Shown: in pieces, positions 1-11,100 of the stretch
How positions within the stretch are numbered: the first letter of the stretch is position 1
Layout: each line of letters begins with the position of its first letter
Assembly (NCBI GenBank): GCA_019426215.1
Contig: CM033401.1
Coordinates: 7,755,134-7,819,133, forward strand
Length of the DNA stretch: 64,000 nucleotides
Direction: 5' to 3'
Origin: Buddleja alternifolia
Lineage: Eukaryota > Streptophyta > Magnoliopsida > Lamiales > Scrophulariaceae
Notes under the pieces: generated by a model
Databases searched by the model: none
The model's input: only the letters and a program-made list of their open reading frames with translations
Told to the model about the DNA's origin: nothing
Translations under genes and position numbers: made by a program

Positions 1-178
1 CCCATGATCACTAAACAAAACACAAACACAAGAACAACTAACAACTTAAACTTTGAACAGGACAATATCTCAAATAAAATAACATTTCATCAACCATTCC
101 CATGATCACTAAACAAAACACAAACACAAGAACAACTAACAACTTAAACTTTGAACCGGACAATATCTCAAATAAAAT
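1..178. repeat. 98-bp direct tandem duplication
   Basis: The block beginning catgatcactaaacaaaac at position 3 recurs at position 101 with one visible mismatch (gaacagg versus gaaccgg). The second copy ends near 178. The period is 98 bp. The sequence is A/C-rich and holds no credible gene. Confidence 0.85.
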
Positions 179-535
179 ACCCATGTCACTTGTCTAACAA
201 TTCCCACTTTCAAGCCAAAAAACACAAACAACAATCCCAAATAACTAAACCCAAACAACAAGCCAGTAACAAGCTAAAAACACAAACAACAATCCCAAAA
301 GAAAAAAAAGGTCACAAGTCTAAATCACACATCTCCCTATCACATTACAATTTTTTTCTTCCCTTTGTATTTATCCCCAGGTGCTTCCTTCGACTTGTTT
401 AAAACAGATGCAAGGTTGGTCAACGTTTCCTCCTTGTAAAGTGATTGCTCCTCTTTAATCTTCATTTACTCTGTACCCTGGCATACTATGGACAACTTGT
501 CTAGTGCTGAATAAAGGTGGCTCCCTTATTTTTAC
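179..535. other. A/C-rich stretch, no gene seen
   Basis: Low-complexity sequence of the AACAA/CCCAAA type, then T-rich sequence. It lies next to the C-terminal remnant of a Mutator-like transposase on the minus strand, so it may be the 3' end of that element. No terminal repeat could be placed. Confidence 0.4.
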
Positions 536-1482
536 TCCCTATTTTTTAGATTGACCTTGTTGCAGTTGGGAATACATTGAGGCCCTGGTGATGAAAAAAA
601 TCCTAGTAGGCCTTGGAGTAAGTTTTGTTGAAATTGGAGCAGGGCTTGGTGTCACCTTAGTTGGAATTGAAGCAAGGCTTGGTGTCACCTTTCTTGGCAT
701 TGGAGGAGGCTTTTGTGCCACTTTTGACTTATGAACTTTACTTGTTGATGCCTTGGGTGGAATTGCATCAGCAGCTTTTGTTGTTGCCCTTGGTACTCCC
801 TATTGCACAATACAATAATGCTAAGAATTTGGATAAATGTACAACAAAATCATCATCATTGTTGTTGCCCTTGGTACTATAATGCTAAATTTATCCAAAT
901 GTACAACAAATTCTTAGCATTATAATTCTTAGCATTATTCTTATCCAAATTTATAATTGTTGTTGCCCTTAGTACTCACTTTCATATAATTCCACATCCA
1001 ATAACCCATCATCATCATCATCTTCACCACTTGCCTCTCCTATAAACTCATCATCTCCTGTTACCCCCCTATCACCCCCATCATCATTATCTTCTACTCC
1101 ATTGTCACCATCTCCTAAATCTTCTACATCCCATTCATTTACCCCATTTTCACCCTCTCCTACATCATCACCATCCCCATTATACAAGCTTTCATGACAC
1201 AAGTATACATGTACTTCTCTGTTTTTGTTTAATGTCTGATAACAAATTTCATGCAGCTCTGAATCATCATTTATTTCCTTAAAACTTATTTCAAGCTTTA
1301 TGTAAACACACTTGAAGTCTGATAAATCCATATGCTGAGAGAACTTACCCAACCCTTTTATGCAAATGTTGTCAATATCAAAATCATCAAACTTATACAC
1401 AAACCCAGCTTCGTATATGGGTTTATTACCATATACAAATAACATACCCCCATAATGCAGACATAAAGTGATCTTGTTGTGT
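536..1482 (-). pseudogene. Internally deleted Mutator-like (MuDR) transposase remnant
   Basis: Read on the minus strand. A frame open from about 1480 to 969 begins with ITLCLHYGG, continues with a VYKFDDFDIDNI-type stretch and ends in an Asp/Glu/Gly-rich tail. The LHYGG start, the D/N-rich segment about 30 residues later and the acidic tail are typical of the N-terminal region of plant MuDR-family transposases. A second frame (721-539) is a Pro/Thr-rich tail with an internal repeat, (K/S)VTPSxAxI-like, which I read as the C-terminal end of the same kind of protein. The DDE catalytic core and zinc knuckle expected between them are missing, so this is a deletion derivative that cannot transpose itself. 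The family call rests on motif recognition only. Confidence 0.55.
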
Positions 1483-2160
1483 TTGGACTTGCAAATAATA
1501 ATAAAAAAATATAGTTAATATAAGATACAACCAAAATATAAAGAAATATAACCTAAAAAGCTAGGTTACCTATAATATAAAAAAAGCATATTTTTTCCTA
1601 CAACTACACAACAAAAAAATAAATACATAACTTTACTTTTCCTAAAAAATATATAAAAAACACAAAAGAAGAACCATTTATAGACCACAACAAATGGGGA
1701 CAAACAAGAATTAAACAAGAATAAATAACAACAATAAAAAATTCTCATTTACGTGGGGATTGTAACATAAGACTTTAAAACAAAATTAATTAAAAACCCT
1801 AAACAATAAAAAAAAACTACCAAATGTGTGGGGATTGTAAACAAAAACAACGAAAAAGTATACAATGTGCGGGTATTATCACTATAAAACAAGAAACATG
1901 TAATAAAAAATTTAAATTGAACACAAATTGAAGAAGAAATTACCGTAATTGGGGGTGGACATATAATTTAAATCTGGGTGTCTAAGCTTCACCTTTTCTA
2001 CTAAATCACGTCAGAGAACTTGTTCTTTACACAGATTGATTCTATTTCGGCCTTGAATAAAGAAATTACAGGGTCGATTTGGGGGATTTTGAAATTAGGG
2101 GTTTTAAAAGATGAATAAAATGAAATGGGTTATGTCATTTTCCCCCTTTTTACCCCCCTT
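1483..2160 (-). mobile_element. Probable 5' end of the Mutator-like element
   Basis: A/T-rich sequence upstream (on the minus strand) of the transposase remnant. It has the style of a MULE leader or intron and ends near 2160 in a run of T and C. The 34.3-37.1 kb MULE has a similar leader, with aaaccctaatt- and gggattt-type motifs near 36.2-36.5 kb. Terminal repeats and target-site duplications were not resolved. Confidence 0.35.
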
Positions 2161-2459
2161 AATGGCCTCACGTGACAATCACATGGCAGGTAAATGATTT
2201 TTCTTTTTTATATATTTGTTGTTTATTTATGACATCAGCACAATAAGCAAAATCCCCAAATTAAATAAAATGTGATATGCACGTGCAATTACAGGCAGAA
2301 TTAGGCATCACCTGCTCCTCACGTGGGAATTTTCGGTGAAATTCAAATTTTTGGGCGTAAATTGTACTCAAATTGCCAATTTTTGGCCCAATAGTGTACC
2401 CAAATTGCTACCCCCCATATTAGTGTACCAAAAAAACGTGCAGGCCACATTATTGTACC
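2161..2459. other. Non-coding, with short TAGTGTACC repeats
   Basis: Variants of 'tagtgtaccaaa' or 'ttgtaccaaa' occur three times between about 2390 and 2465. No gene is recognised. It adjoins the Harbinger-like fragment and may be part of the same degenerate element. Confidence 0.4.
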
Positions 2460-2790
2460 AAAAATGCAATTTTTCCCCATAACATATCTAGAGTCTACAA
2501 ACTCTCTCATAGTTTGCAACAAATAACATAAATTAACAAATAGACCACAGAGCATTCTCAAGTTATCTACGCAATATATCATTAAGCTCAGCTACACTGT
2601 GTAAATGTTCTATTTGCTTGGGAATCCTATGACCCATAACATACCTAATAACATATTCAGTTTCCTTACGATGTTTGCCACGTCTGTGCACAATGTGCTT
2701 TACAATCAAGTTCATCAAGAACATATTGTAATACATGATTTCCTCAACAACAATGAATATCTCTCCGTTTTTATTCATACGATGAGACAT
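2460..2790 (-). pseudogene. PIF/Harbinger-like transposase-domain fragment
   Basis: Minus-strand frames 2790-2563 and 2582-2343 overlap and between them spell a degenerate domain containing CVDNLRM, then LCYLLQT, then DSRYV about 13 residues on. This C-I/V-DNLRM...LCxLLxT...SRxV spacing is the N-terminal helical domain (DUF8040-like) of plant PIF/Harbinger nuclease proteins. The frame shifts near 2570, no DDE catalytic segment follows, and the remainder (2460-2343) is unlike the family. It is a dead fragment. The assignment is from remembered family motifs, not a search. Confidence 0.5.
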
Positions 2791-3614
2791 AGCTACTCAA
2801 TTTTAAAAAATTGGACAACTTTTAAAAGAATATACAATCCAGAATATACTAATGTTTAATCTACAGTCAATGAAAGTTGCAAGAAGCGTACATGAGCTCC
2901 AAATCAGTTTGGTAAGTTTTGATGTATTGTTAGCTAAATGGGGTCATGGGGGCAACTGGGTATTTTAACATTTCAAATTGAGTTGATAAAAGGAGTGCAA
3001 TATTTGATCTTTGCTACTTCCACATTAATTGTTTTTTCTTTTCTCTTCGCATTTTACCCGAGATAAGAAAAAGAACTCAAAACATCTTGACTCTAGAACT
3101 TTGAAAAGCTAAAACAAGCCACAAACCGCTATTTTATCTAACAATACTAAACCTTCTCTACCCGACACCTGTCTTCCGCTGCCAGCCTCGAGCATCTTTC
3201 CTATCATCGGAGCTCCCTCGAGTTCCTTTATCAGCCTTCCGACTATGAGATTACTAGTGACACATTTATTTTCTTTCTCCTCGTGCCTAAATACTATTCT
3301 TATATTTCTGGTCGCGTCCTTAGTCAAAACTTAATTAAGGTTGCAACTCGAGTCGAACTGTCTCACGCGCCTAATGAACTGGCTTGATTCGAGCTGGACC
3401 TCGACTAACTGCTTCTTCTCTGACTCACGAGCTTTTCGATTTTTAATAGGCCACTGATAATACCAGAGCTCCTATCCTCTTGCCAGAGCATCTTTATTTA
3501 AATCCATAATGTGCCCTTATTGATCAATGAGTTTCAACTCATTATTCCATTAAAAAACAATGTCTCACAAAACTCAGACAAACGCATTTCGAAATGTGAC
3601 ATTTCAATTAATTA
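2791..3614. other. Intergenic, no gene recognised
   Basis: About 3110-3480 is less AT-rich than its surroundings, with repeated 'cgag' words (ctcgag, gactcgag, cgagct). It resembles a decayed retroelement or foldback element but no protein motif is visible on either strand. The short reading frames here carry no recognisable domain. Confidence 0.4.
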
Positions 3615-4015
3615 GCCAGTGTTTGTTTCTATTTTGAACCTTGTTTTGGCCAAAACACATTTGGTTTGTCTTTTTTGACCAAAAAAAGTTTATTTTGCGC
3701 AAAAATCCCTGACAACTTTTTGACTGCACCCTTTCACATGTTCTAATGCCCTTCACCTGCCTTAGTTTTTTTTTTTTTTAAACATACCTTCTACCTTAGC
3801 TTTACCTTTCAAATTCTTTACTCATTTTTCTTTCTTATTTTTTTTAATGCTCAAAGGAAACATCCTAACATACTGTTTTTTTTTTTTTAACTAAATCAGA
3901 TGAATGCTAATAACAACTTTAAACAATTAAATGTACCAATTTAAAATATTACTTAATATATATATCTTATATACTTTTTTTCCGGTAATTATATATAATA
4001 TATATTTACATATTT

Positions 4016-4172
4016 TACGTATATACATATATACGCAAGTATGACTATAATTATATAAGTATATAAATGCTTATATAGAAGTATATATATATAAGTGATC
4101 ATATACATATAAGTACTTTTGTATACTAATAAAATAATATCTTATGTATATACATATATACGCAAGTATGGC

Positions 4173-4204
<32 letters not shown>

Positions 4205-4375
4205 AGTGATCAAATACATATAAGTACTTTTATATACTAATAAAATAATATCTTATGTATATACATATACACGCAAGTATGGCTATAATTATATAAGTAT
4301 ATAAATGCTTATATAGAAGTGTGTATATATATATATGTGACCATATACATATAAATACTTTTATATACTAAAATT
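4016..4375. repeat. Three-copy AT-rich tandem repeat, about 110-125 bp unit
   Basis: Copies start near 4018, 4143 and 4254. Each has a 'tatacatatatacgcaagtatg'-like head, a TA-rich middle of variable length, and an end 'aagtacttttatatactaa(taaaataatatctt)'. The middle copy replaced the 'attatataagtatataaatgc' segment with a pure TA run, which explains its shorter length. Confidence 0.8.
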
Positions 4376-4512
4376 TTTTAACATGCCCATGCATATATAT
4401 TATAAATGTAATAGTCATATTCTAAAAAATAAATAAATGTAGATAGTCATATATATATATATATGTATGAATGTATCTATTATATACACAATTATACACA
4501 TAATAAAATAAT

Positions 4513-5844
4513 GGGAAAATTCCTTATCGCCCCCCTGTGGAACCCGAAATTTGCACGAAACCCCCCTGTGTAAAAATTATAGCCACTTATGCATCTGTGT
4601 TGTGAGAAAGTCTGCACGAAAACCCCCCCTTCGTTACAAACTAAGGGAGAGTGGCCTTCACGCACTGACTGTGCGAAGTAGCATGTGTTTTTAACATTTT
4701 TCAGGTTAAAATGAGTGAGTAATAGACTAAAATGCCCTCCTTTACCTTTTCCATTTTTCATTTTTCTTTTTTTCCTTTCCCTTTATCTCTCTCTCCTTTC
4801 ACTCTGTCTTCCTTCTCCAACTTCCTCTTTAGCAAACCCAATCCACACTTCACAGGCGGACAAACCCACTTCACAATCTTACCACCACACTCAAGCCTCT
4901 AACCGCCGCCGCCGCACCACCTATCCAATACTGCAATCATACCAGTGACTCTTTTGCCCGCCGCATAACCCATTATCCAAAGGAGCTTTGCAACCACATC
5001 CCTCCATTGAGATCGACTGATGCTCGTCTTCCAACCAAATCGACGACGATAGCCCCACCTCGCACAAATCGACGACCACATCTCTACCTCCATCTATAAA
5101 ATTCACCGCCAAGACCCATCTAACCCCATTTTAGAAATTTTTGTATTTTCTTAACCTTAAATCTGAATCGGCGCCACTATTCATATTCTTCATCTTCTTC
5201 TTTTATGAAATTGTGAGAGTTTTTAATTTTTTTTGCATTTTTTCTGATTTTCTTTTTGAATTTTCTATTTTTCTAGATTCTTTTTTTTATTGCACTTGTT
5301 TTTTGTTCTTTTCTTTTTTTCTGATTTTTTCTGTCATTTTTTGGAGATTTTTTTGGGTTTTTTCTTGAAAATTCAATTTTTTTCATGATGTTTTGCTAAT
5401 TTCTTTGATTTTCCTAACATTTTTTTATTCCTTCTTATTATTTAAGATATTTTGGAGAATAAATATGATTCTTTAATTAAAGAAAATGATAGAAAATGAT
5501 GATTTAGAAATGTGAGAAAAGTTTGGACCATTAATATAATGGCTGAGATTTTTAAGAATATATTTATTTTGACCTAATTAAAATAAAATATGATGAACAA
5601 AATCTAACGGTTAATTGAAATTGATCCAAAGGTTGATAGTAAAGGAGAATAAACATAACATTTATGAAAATAAAGGGCATAACAGGAATTTCACAAAAAC
5701 GCTAGTGGCGTTAACCATCATTAACGGAAAAGGGAGAGTGAGCAATTAAAAAAATTACATAGGGGTATATAAGACTATATTTTTTACACATGGGGGTTTT
5801 GTGTAGATTTCGTATTTCGCAGGGGGGCGATAAGGAATTTTCCC
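4513..5844. mobile_element. Mutator-type non-autonomous element, 1332 bp, perfect 9-bp TSD
   Basis: The ends are inverted repeats beginning gggaaaattccttatcgccc (left) and closing with its complement (right). Homology extends inward for tens of bases (..acccccctgtgt../..acacatgggggttt..). The direct flanks are identical, taaaataat at 4504-4512 and 5845-5853. A 9-bp duplication with long G-starting TIRs is the Mutator-superfamily signature. The interior has a T/C-rich, Pro/Ser-rich-looking block on the left and a T-rich right half, with no transposase. It is nested inside the 3.6-6.1 kb element. Confidence 0.88.
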
Positions 5845-6145
5845 TAAAATAATCTTATATATATAAATTACATCAACTAATATATATATATGTATATACA
5901 CATTCACAAATATTACAATGATTTAACATATATCATACTATATTTTTCAATCATTAACTACTTAACAACACAATTTTTTCAAACAAAAATTACATGATTT
6001 GATTGCTACAGTAATTTTTGTCTTCTTTGAAAATAAAACCAAACATCAAACCAAATACATTCTCATCAAAATACACAATTCCTAATAAAAAAATTCATCA
6101 AAATTTTCACCAAAAATACCCTCCAAAACAAAAACAAACAGAGCC

Positions 6146-7480
6146 TTAGAATCTCAGGTGGGCCGAGATTTTAGAAATAGCTTGTATGATATTGTTTTCA
6201 TTTTCAATTCTCATTCCAAGTTGAAAAATGTATAAAAATATGTTTTCAAACCTTTATTGATTTTTGTGTTAAAAATAAAAATATATTTGGATGAATGTGA
6301 TTTTGTATGAATTTTTATACGAAAAGATGTGATGAGAATGAAAATATGTTTGGATGGATGTTTTTTTGAGATATAAGTAAAATAAAAAATTGTACTTGAT
6401 TGACATAAAGTGAACTTGATTAATGATTTAGTTAGTTATATTGATATATATATATAAATATATTTTCTGCTAGGTATAGAGTAATCAAATGGTATTACTC
6501 AATGGTTTGATTCTACACATATATATTAGTTATTTTTATAAAAATAAGTTTTATTCAAAGTTATCAATGATTGATTTATTTGTACCAATAATTTTTTTCC
6601 CTCATCCAAAACGTCCTAATATGGTAGGGGATTAAGGCAAAATCCACCAACACCAACAATATATTGCTACCAATTATTTTTACTATTTTACATCACTACC
6701 AATTATTTTTACATTAGATTATCAAATTAAACAACGTCCATAAAATAAACTCACTCTTAATATAATTAAGAGACCCCACAAGAAAGACAGCATAAAAAAC
6801 AGCAATACAACCATAAAACTTAGAAGGAAAACAAGCACAGCTCAATTGAGAACTCATCGCCTGACTCGACAAAATTAAACAATTATAGCTATAGTTTGAC
6901 TTCTACATAATACTTCATTGAAACCAAAAACTCACATAAGCAGCAGATGAATGAATCTTTGATGCAACAAAAACATGAAACTTGAGATAAAAGGGTGAAA
7001 AGGATAACTCATTTTGCTGTCATTATTTGAAAGATTGTGAGTGAAGCTGTGGAGTGTAAAGCAGTAGATGACGATAGGTGTGCAAGAGATAAAGAGGAGT
7101 TGAAAAGGAACATGAGAAAGTATGAGTGAAGAATAAAAGGTAAAGAGAAATTAAAAAAAAAATGGTAACTGAAAATTGGGTTTAGTGTGAATTCTCCTTA
7201 ATTAATGTCAAAAAGAATATTGCTGCAATTGTAGACTTGGTTTGAGAAGAGAATTCCTTACTTCAAGCATAAAAGAACACCGACAAGATTGCTGCAGGTG
7301 AGAGTGAGATTTAGTTTCAACTTTTTGGGTTTGGAATCTCAAAAAATTTGAATTTGAGTAATAAAAAAAATGGGAAATAATTTGGGCCAAATATATTTTG
7401 GGTCTCAAAAATTTTGAGAATTGAGATTTGAGTTTTGAAAACAAAACCATACAAGGCTATATATAGTTTCAGTAGTAAAG
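6146..7480. other. Intergenic, no gene recognised
   Basis: AT-rich sequence. Around 6240-6360 there are two 'atgtttggatgaatgt'-type words that look like the end of a degenerate MITE. No reading frame over 80 codons has a recognisable motif. It adjoins the upstream region of the UTP25 gene. Confidence 0.45.
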
Positions 7481-7482
7481 TT

Positions 7483-7785
7483 GGGACTTGGGACTACGGT
7501 AAAAAATGATGTTTAGTCATGTAAAAACTGTCAATATGAGTCTGTAAAGCCCCTTTTTTCATAAATACTATAGATATACTATAGTATTTAAATTTTGAAA
7601 AAATTACATATACACCTCTCATTTTAGTGTAAAATTAGGACTTGGGACTATGGTAAAAAATGGTGATTAGTGATGTAAAAACTGTCAATATGAGTCTGTT
7701 TTTCATAAATACTATAGATATACTATAGTATTTAAATTTTGAGAAAATTATATGTACACCCCTCATTTTAGTGTAAAATTATTAA
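7483..7785. repeat. Two-copy direct repeat of about 150 bp upstream of UTP25
   Basis: The block from 'gggacttgggactacggtaaaaaatg' through 'cataaatactatagatatactatag' to 'cattttagtgtaaaatta' occurs at about 7483-7635 and again at 7639-7784. Differences are a few substitutions and an 11-bp deletion in the second copy after 'gagtctgt'. It lies about 350 bp upstream of the UTP25 start codon. Confidence 0.85.
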
Positions 7786-7997
7786 AAAACCTTTGACCTT
7801 TTTTGAAACTACATAAATTCCCTCATATTAAGATATTTTAAAAATTACACCCTCTTTATATTTAAAATTTTTCCAATTTCGTTCCGTGTAAATATTACAA
7901 ATAGACCCTCGTGGGGTCTTGTTAAAATTTACCAAAAATGGGGGGATTTTGGTAACAGACATTAAACGATTAACAAACGGAAAGAAAAACCCCTCTA

Positions 7998-8007
7998 GAA
8001 CCCTAAG
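7998..8007 (+). promoter_or_regulatory. Telo-box-like motif in the UTP25 leader
   Basis: 'gaaccctaag' differs at one base from the plant telo-box (AAACCCTAA), which is known to be common near starts of ribosome-biogenesis and ribosomal-protein genes. It is about 125 bp before the UTP25 ATG. One motif alone is weak evidence. Confidence 0.35.
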
Positions 8008-8130
8008 TCCCACCCAAATCGCCTCAGTCCATTCCCGTCGCCGCCGTGAACCACCACCGCCGCCGCCGCTGGAAAACAAGTATTTGTATTGCTGCCATTG
8101 AAACCCTTTCCCCTCCATTATTCCGCCACA

Positions 8131-11100
8131 ATGAAAACTCTTAAACGTCATAATTCGCAAAGGTCCCATAACAACAATGAAAAACTTATTCAGAAAGCGG
8201 GCAAAAAGAAGCGCCCAAGATATGAGGCTGCCCCTCCAACTGAGATTGACGATTTAGGCAAGTTAAATTGAGAACTTGAAATTGATAAGTATTTTGCTTT
8301 GTAATAAATTGATATTTTTGTGTGTTTGTTTATCTTTCTATAGTATTATTTCACTAGGTGGTCGCATTAAATTATTTGTTTGTGGTTGTTTTTGTTGGAT
8401 ATAGGGGGGTTTGATGAGGAGGAAGGAACAGAAGAAGAGGTTGCACGTAGAGAGCCGACAACGTACGATGATTTGTTGAAGATACTGGGTTCGGGTAATG
8501 AGGCTGTTGCAAATGCTTTTAGAAGAAGGTAAATTTGAATTCAATTCTTCAATTGAAGGCTGCTTCGTAATTTTAGTCATTAAGTATTTCTATGTCTAGA
8601 TTTGAGCACGCGTTGTAAAATTTCGTGATATAACAACTATTAATTGGGTAAGAGAAGGGTTTATGGAAATGTGTTACACTAATTCCAAATATTTTGGAAA
8701 CCGGGTAATAAGTATAGCTTAATATAATATAATAAAAAAGGAGAAAAAATATTACCGACCTTAACCATGCTGGAACAGGGACATCTGAAGCATTCTTAAT
8801 TGCATAATATCACAAGTAAATCGGTATGTACTATGACACTTGCACTCGAGTGCTTGAAATTTTTTATTCCCTTATGATTGAGTATGTGGTTTATAATATG
8901 TGGATCATTTAAAGCAAAAGGATAATTTTCTGAATCTGGAATAATTGGTCTCATTACTGCATCAGGAAGTTTGCCTTACTCAAAAATCATTTGAGAAGAT
9001 AAACAAAAAAACTGCATTACTCTTGGTACAGTAGGTGATTTTGATGAAAAATGAATCACATTACACTTTTTAAATGACTAATGGTGTTGTGACTTCAAGT
9101 TTCTTTGTTCTTTGTTTCGTGCAATATTATGAATGCTCTAGTTCTGCCATATTTTATTAAAAGATATTATTTTTGCGAAGGCAAAGAGAAGAAGAAGGTG
9201 AAAGTGAAACGGATGAAGATGCAGACAGTGATCCGGAATCTATTATTGAGTCGGAGGAAAAGGATGATGATGATGATGGTAATTACCGAACTAAAACTTT
9301 ACTTTGCTTTTACAGTGTATTCCCATCCAAGATTCCCTGGTTACAGTTTATATGTAAAGCTAAAATATTTATCTTTATAGTGATTGAGACAAGATCTTTA
9401 TGGACTACATGAATGGTCCCTTTGTAAATAGAATTACATCATATTCTGAATTTAACTTTGGAAAAACTGATTGATGAATGACTTTCTCCTGTAAATAGAG
9501 TTGCTCTTCTGTTGGTGTTGTTGGCCTAAAACTTGTTGCCACTTTAAGTTGTTTGTTGACAGTGAGGATTTTGACAATATGATTTCATTAAAGTTTGTGG
9601 AATGTCGAAGATTGTAGAATAAAATTCACTCCTATGTTAAACTATAGGGTTGACACTTAGTTTTATTGAATGCTTCACTGGAGTGAAGTATGCTCAATCT
9701 AAGGTGAAATGAAATAACTATGCTACAAATAAGTTTTTGCAAGAATCTAAATATATGTGTATGGAAAAAGATACTAACATGATATATGGAATACAGTGAT
9801 GTGGTAAGCAAGCTAATTGTTGACTTAACTTTCTTTTGGAACAGAATCTCATTTTTTTTCACAAATATCTTTAATGAGTAGATTCTCGAAACTCTGAAGT
9901 TGAAATTATTCCAGCTGCTCTTTAGACATCTCATATCCTTTTAAAAACTTGTTGAGGATAAGGTTATTAGCTGTTCTAATCTTTATTGCTTTCCCTGAAT
10001 TTAGGAAATGATAATGAGTCTCCTAGGAGTTTCACTGTTGGAAATGGCCCAAAAGGTGGTGTGGAACTGAGTGAAGATGATGAAATAGATTACGAGGATG
10101 ATGATGACGACGATGATGATGCACTGTCTGACACAGATGAAGAGAGTGACTCGACAGCAAATGATCATCCCCTTTCAGGAGCATCTGCTGTCATAAGGTC
10201 TTCTAATGTTCTTTTGTTTATGGTTTGTTGTGTATTTCCATATATATGTCATCTGTTGAAACTTGAAAGATTAAATTTGCATTATAAGATGGGGCCAAGT
10301 GGTAGGTTATCCATGATTTCTGGGAAAACGATACTTACGAATAAAATTGTGGTTTACTTGTTCCGTAATGTTAGCAATAAAAATCTGACTGTGTCCTAGT
10401 TCGCGGACAATCCCGTCAAGTGATCGAAATAGTAGTAAAGTGCTTTGTATTATTGTGCTTCGTTTCAAGATATAACTCATTCCTGCCTAACATCTATGGA
10501 GAAGTGATATTTATAGAAACTGAAGAGAACAAGTAACATTTATGTTTGTTTTAGCTGATTTAACTCATTTAGACTTGCTGCACTACTCAAGTTTGAGTTT
10601 TTTCATTTTTCTCGTTTTCCTCTCTTATGATTATTTTGAGCCCTTTTGTGTTTTTACACTTCAGTTAGTGAAAGTTCTTTTCTTGAAAAATTATTCTTAA
10701 ACGATAAGGCTACTTTGGATTCTTGAACTCAATATAAAAATGGTGTTTTTATCCTTTCTGGCGCCAAGTAACAGCATATCCAAACAATTTTGAATGGGTG
10801 CATGATGGATGAGTTTCTGGTTCAACTTAGTTTCCTTACCTTTCATATTATTCTGTTTGGCATACTAAATTATTTATTCATATATATAAAGTTTTCTTTT
10901 TTAATTTGAAAGTTGTTTATTGAAAGCTTCCTGTTTGGAGGAGCTTGGTATATCCTGAAAACTACTTTCCGGTGACCAATAAGTAATTTCAAGTTATGAT
11001 ACTTGGTAGTATTGCTTATATTCCAAATTTTAAGTTCCATTTTTTGTTCCTTATCTACCATACAGGTGACTGTTCACTGCACTGATTCTCTTACAATAAT

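Larger units (their letters stand above)
3615..6145. mobile_element. Large TIR element of a four-member MITE-like family, hosting a nested element
   Basis: The left end starts gccagtgtttgtttctattttg directly after TTA. The right end is caaaacaaaaacaaacagagcc followed by TTA, so the ends are imperfect inverted repeats with a possible 3-bp target duplication. Near the right end sits a core containing 'acatgatttgattgctacag' that recurs in the elements at 12.1, 51.8 and (inverted) 63.2 kb. The GTTTG-type termini and TTA flanks suggest a PIF/Harbinger (Tourist-like) affiliation, but that is inference. The interior contains a 120-bp-class tandem repeat and a complete Mutator-type element. Confidence 0.6.

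Noticed and set aside
4492..5112. Overlapping frames near the left end of the 4513 element
   Set aside because: They cross the TIR and TSD boundary of a transposon; no recognisable domain.
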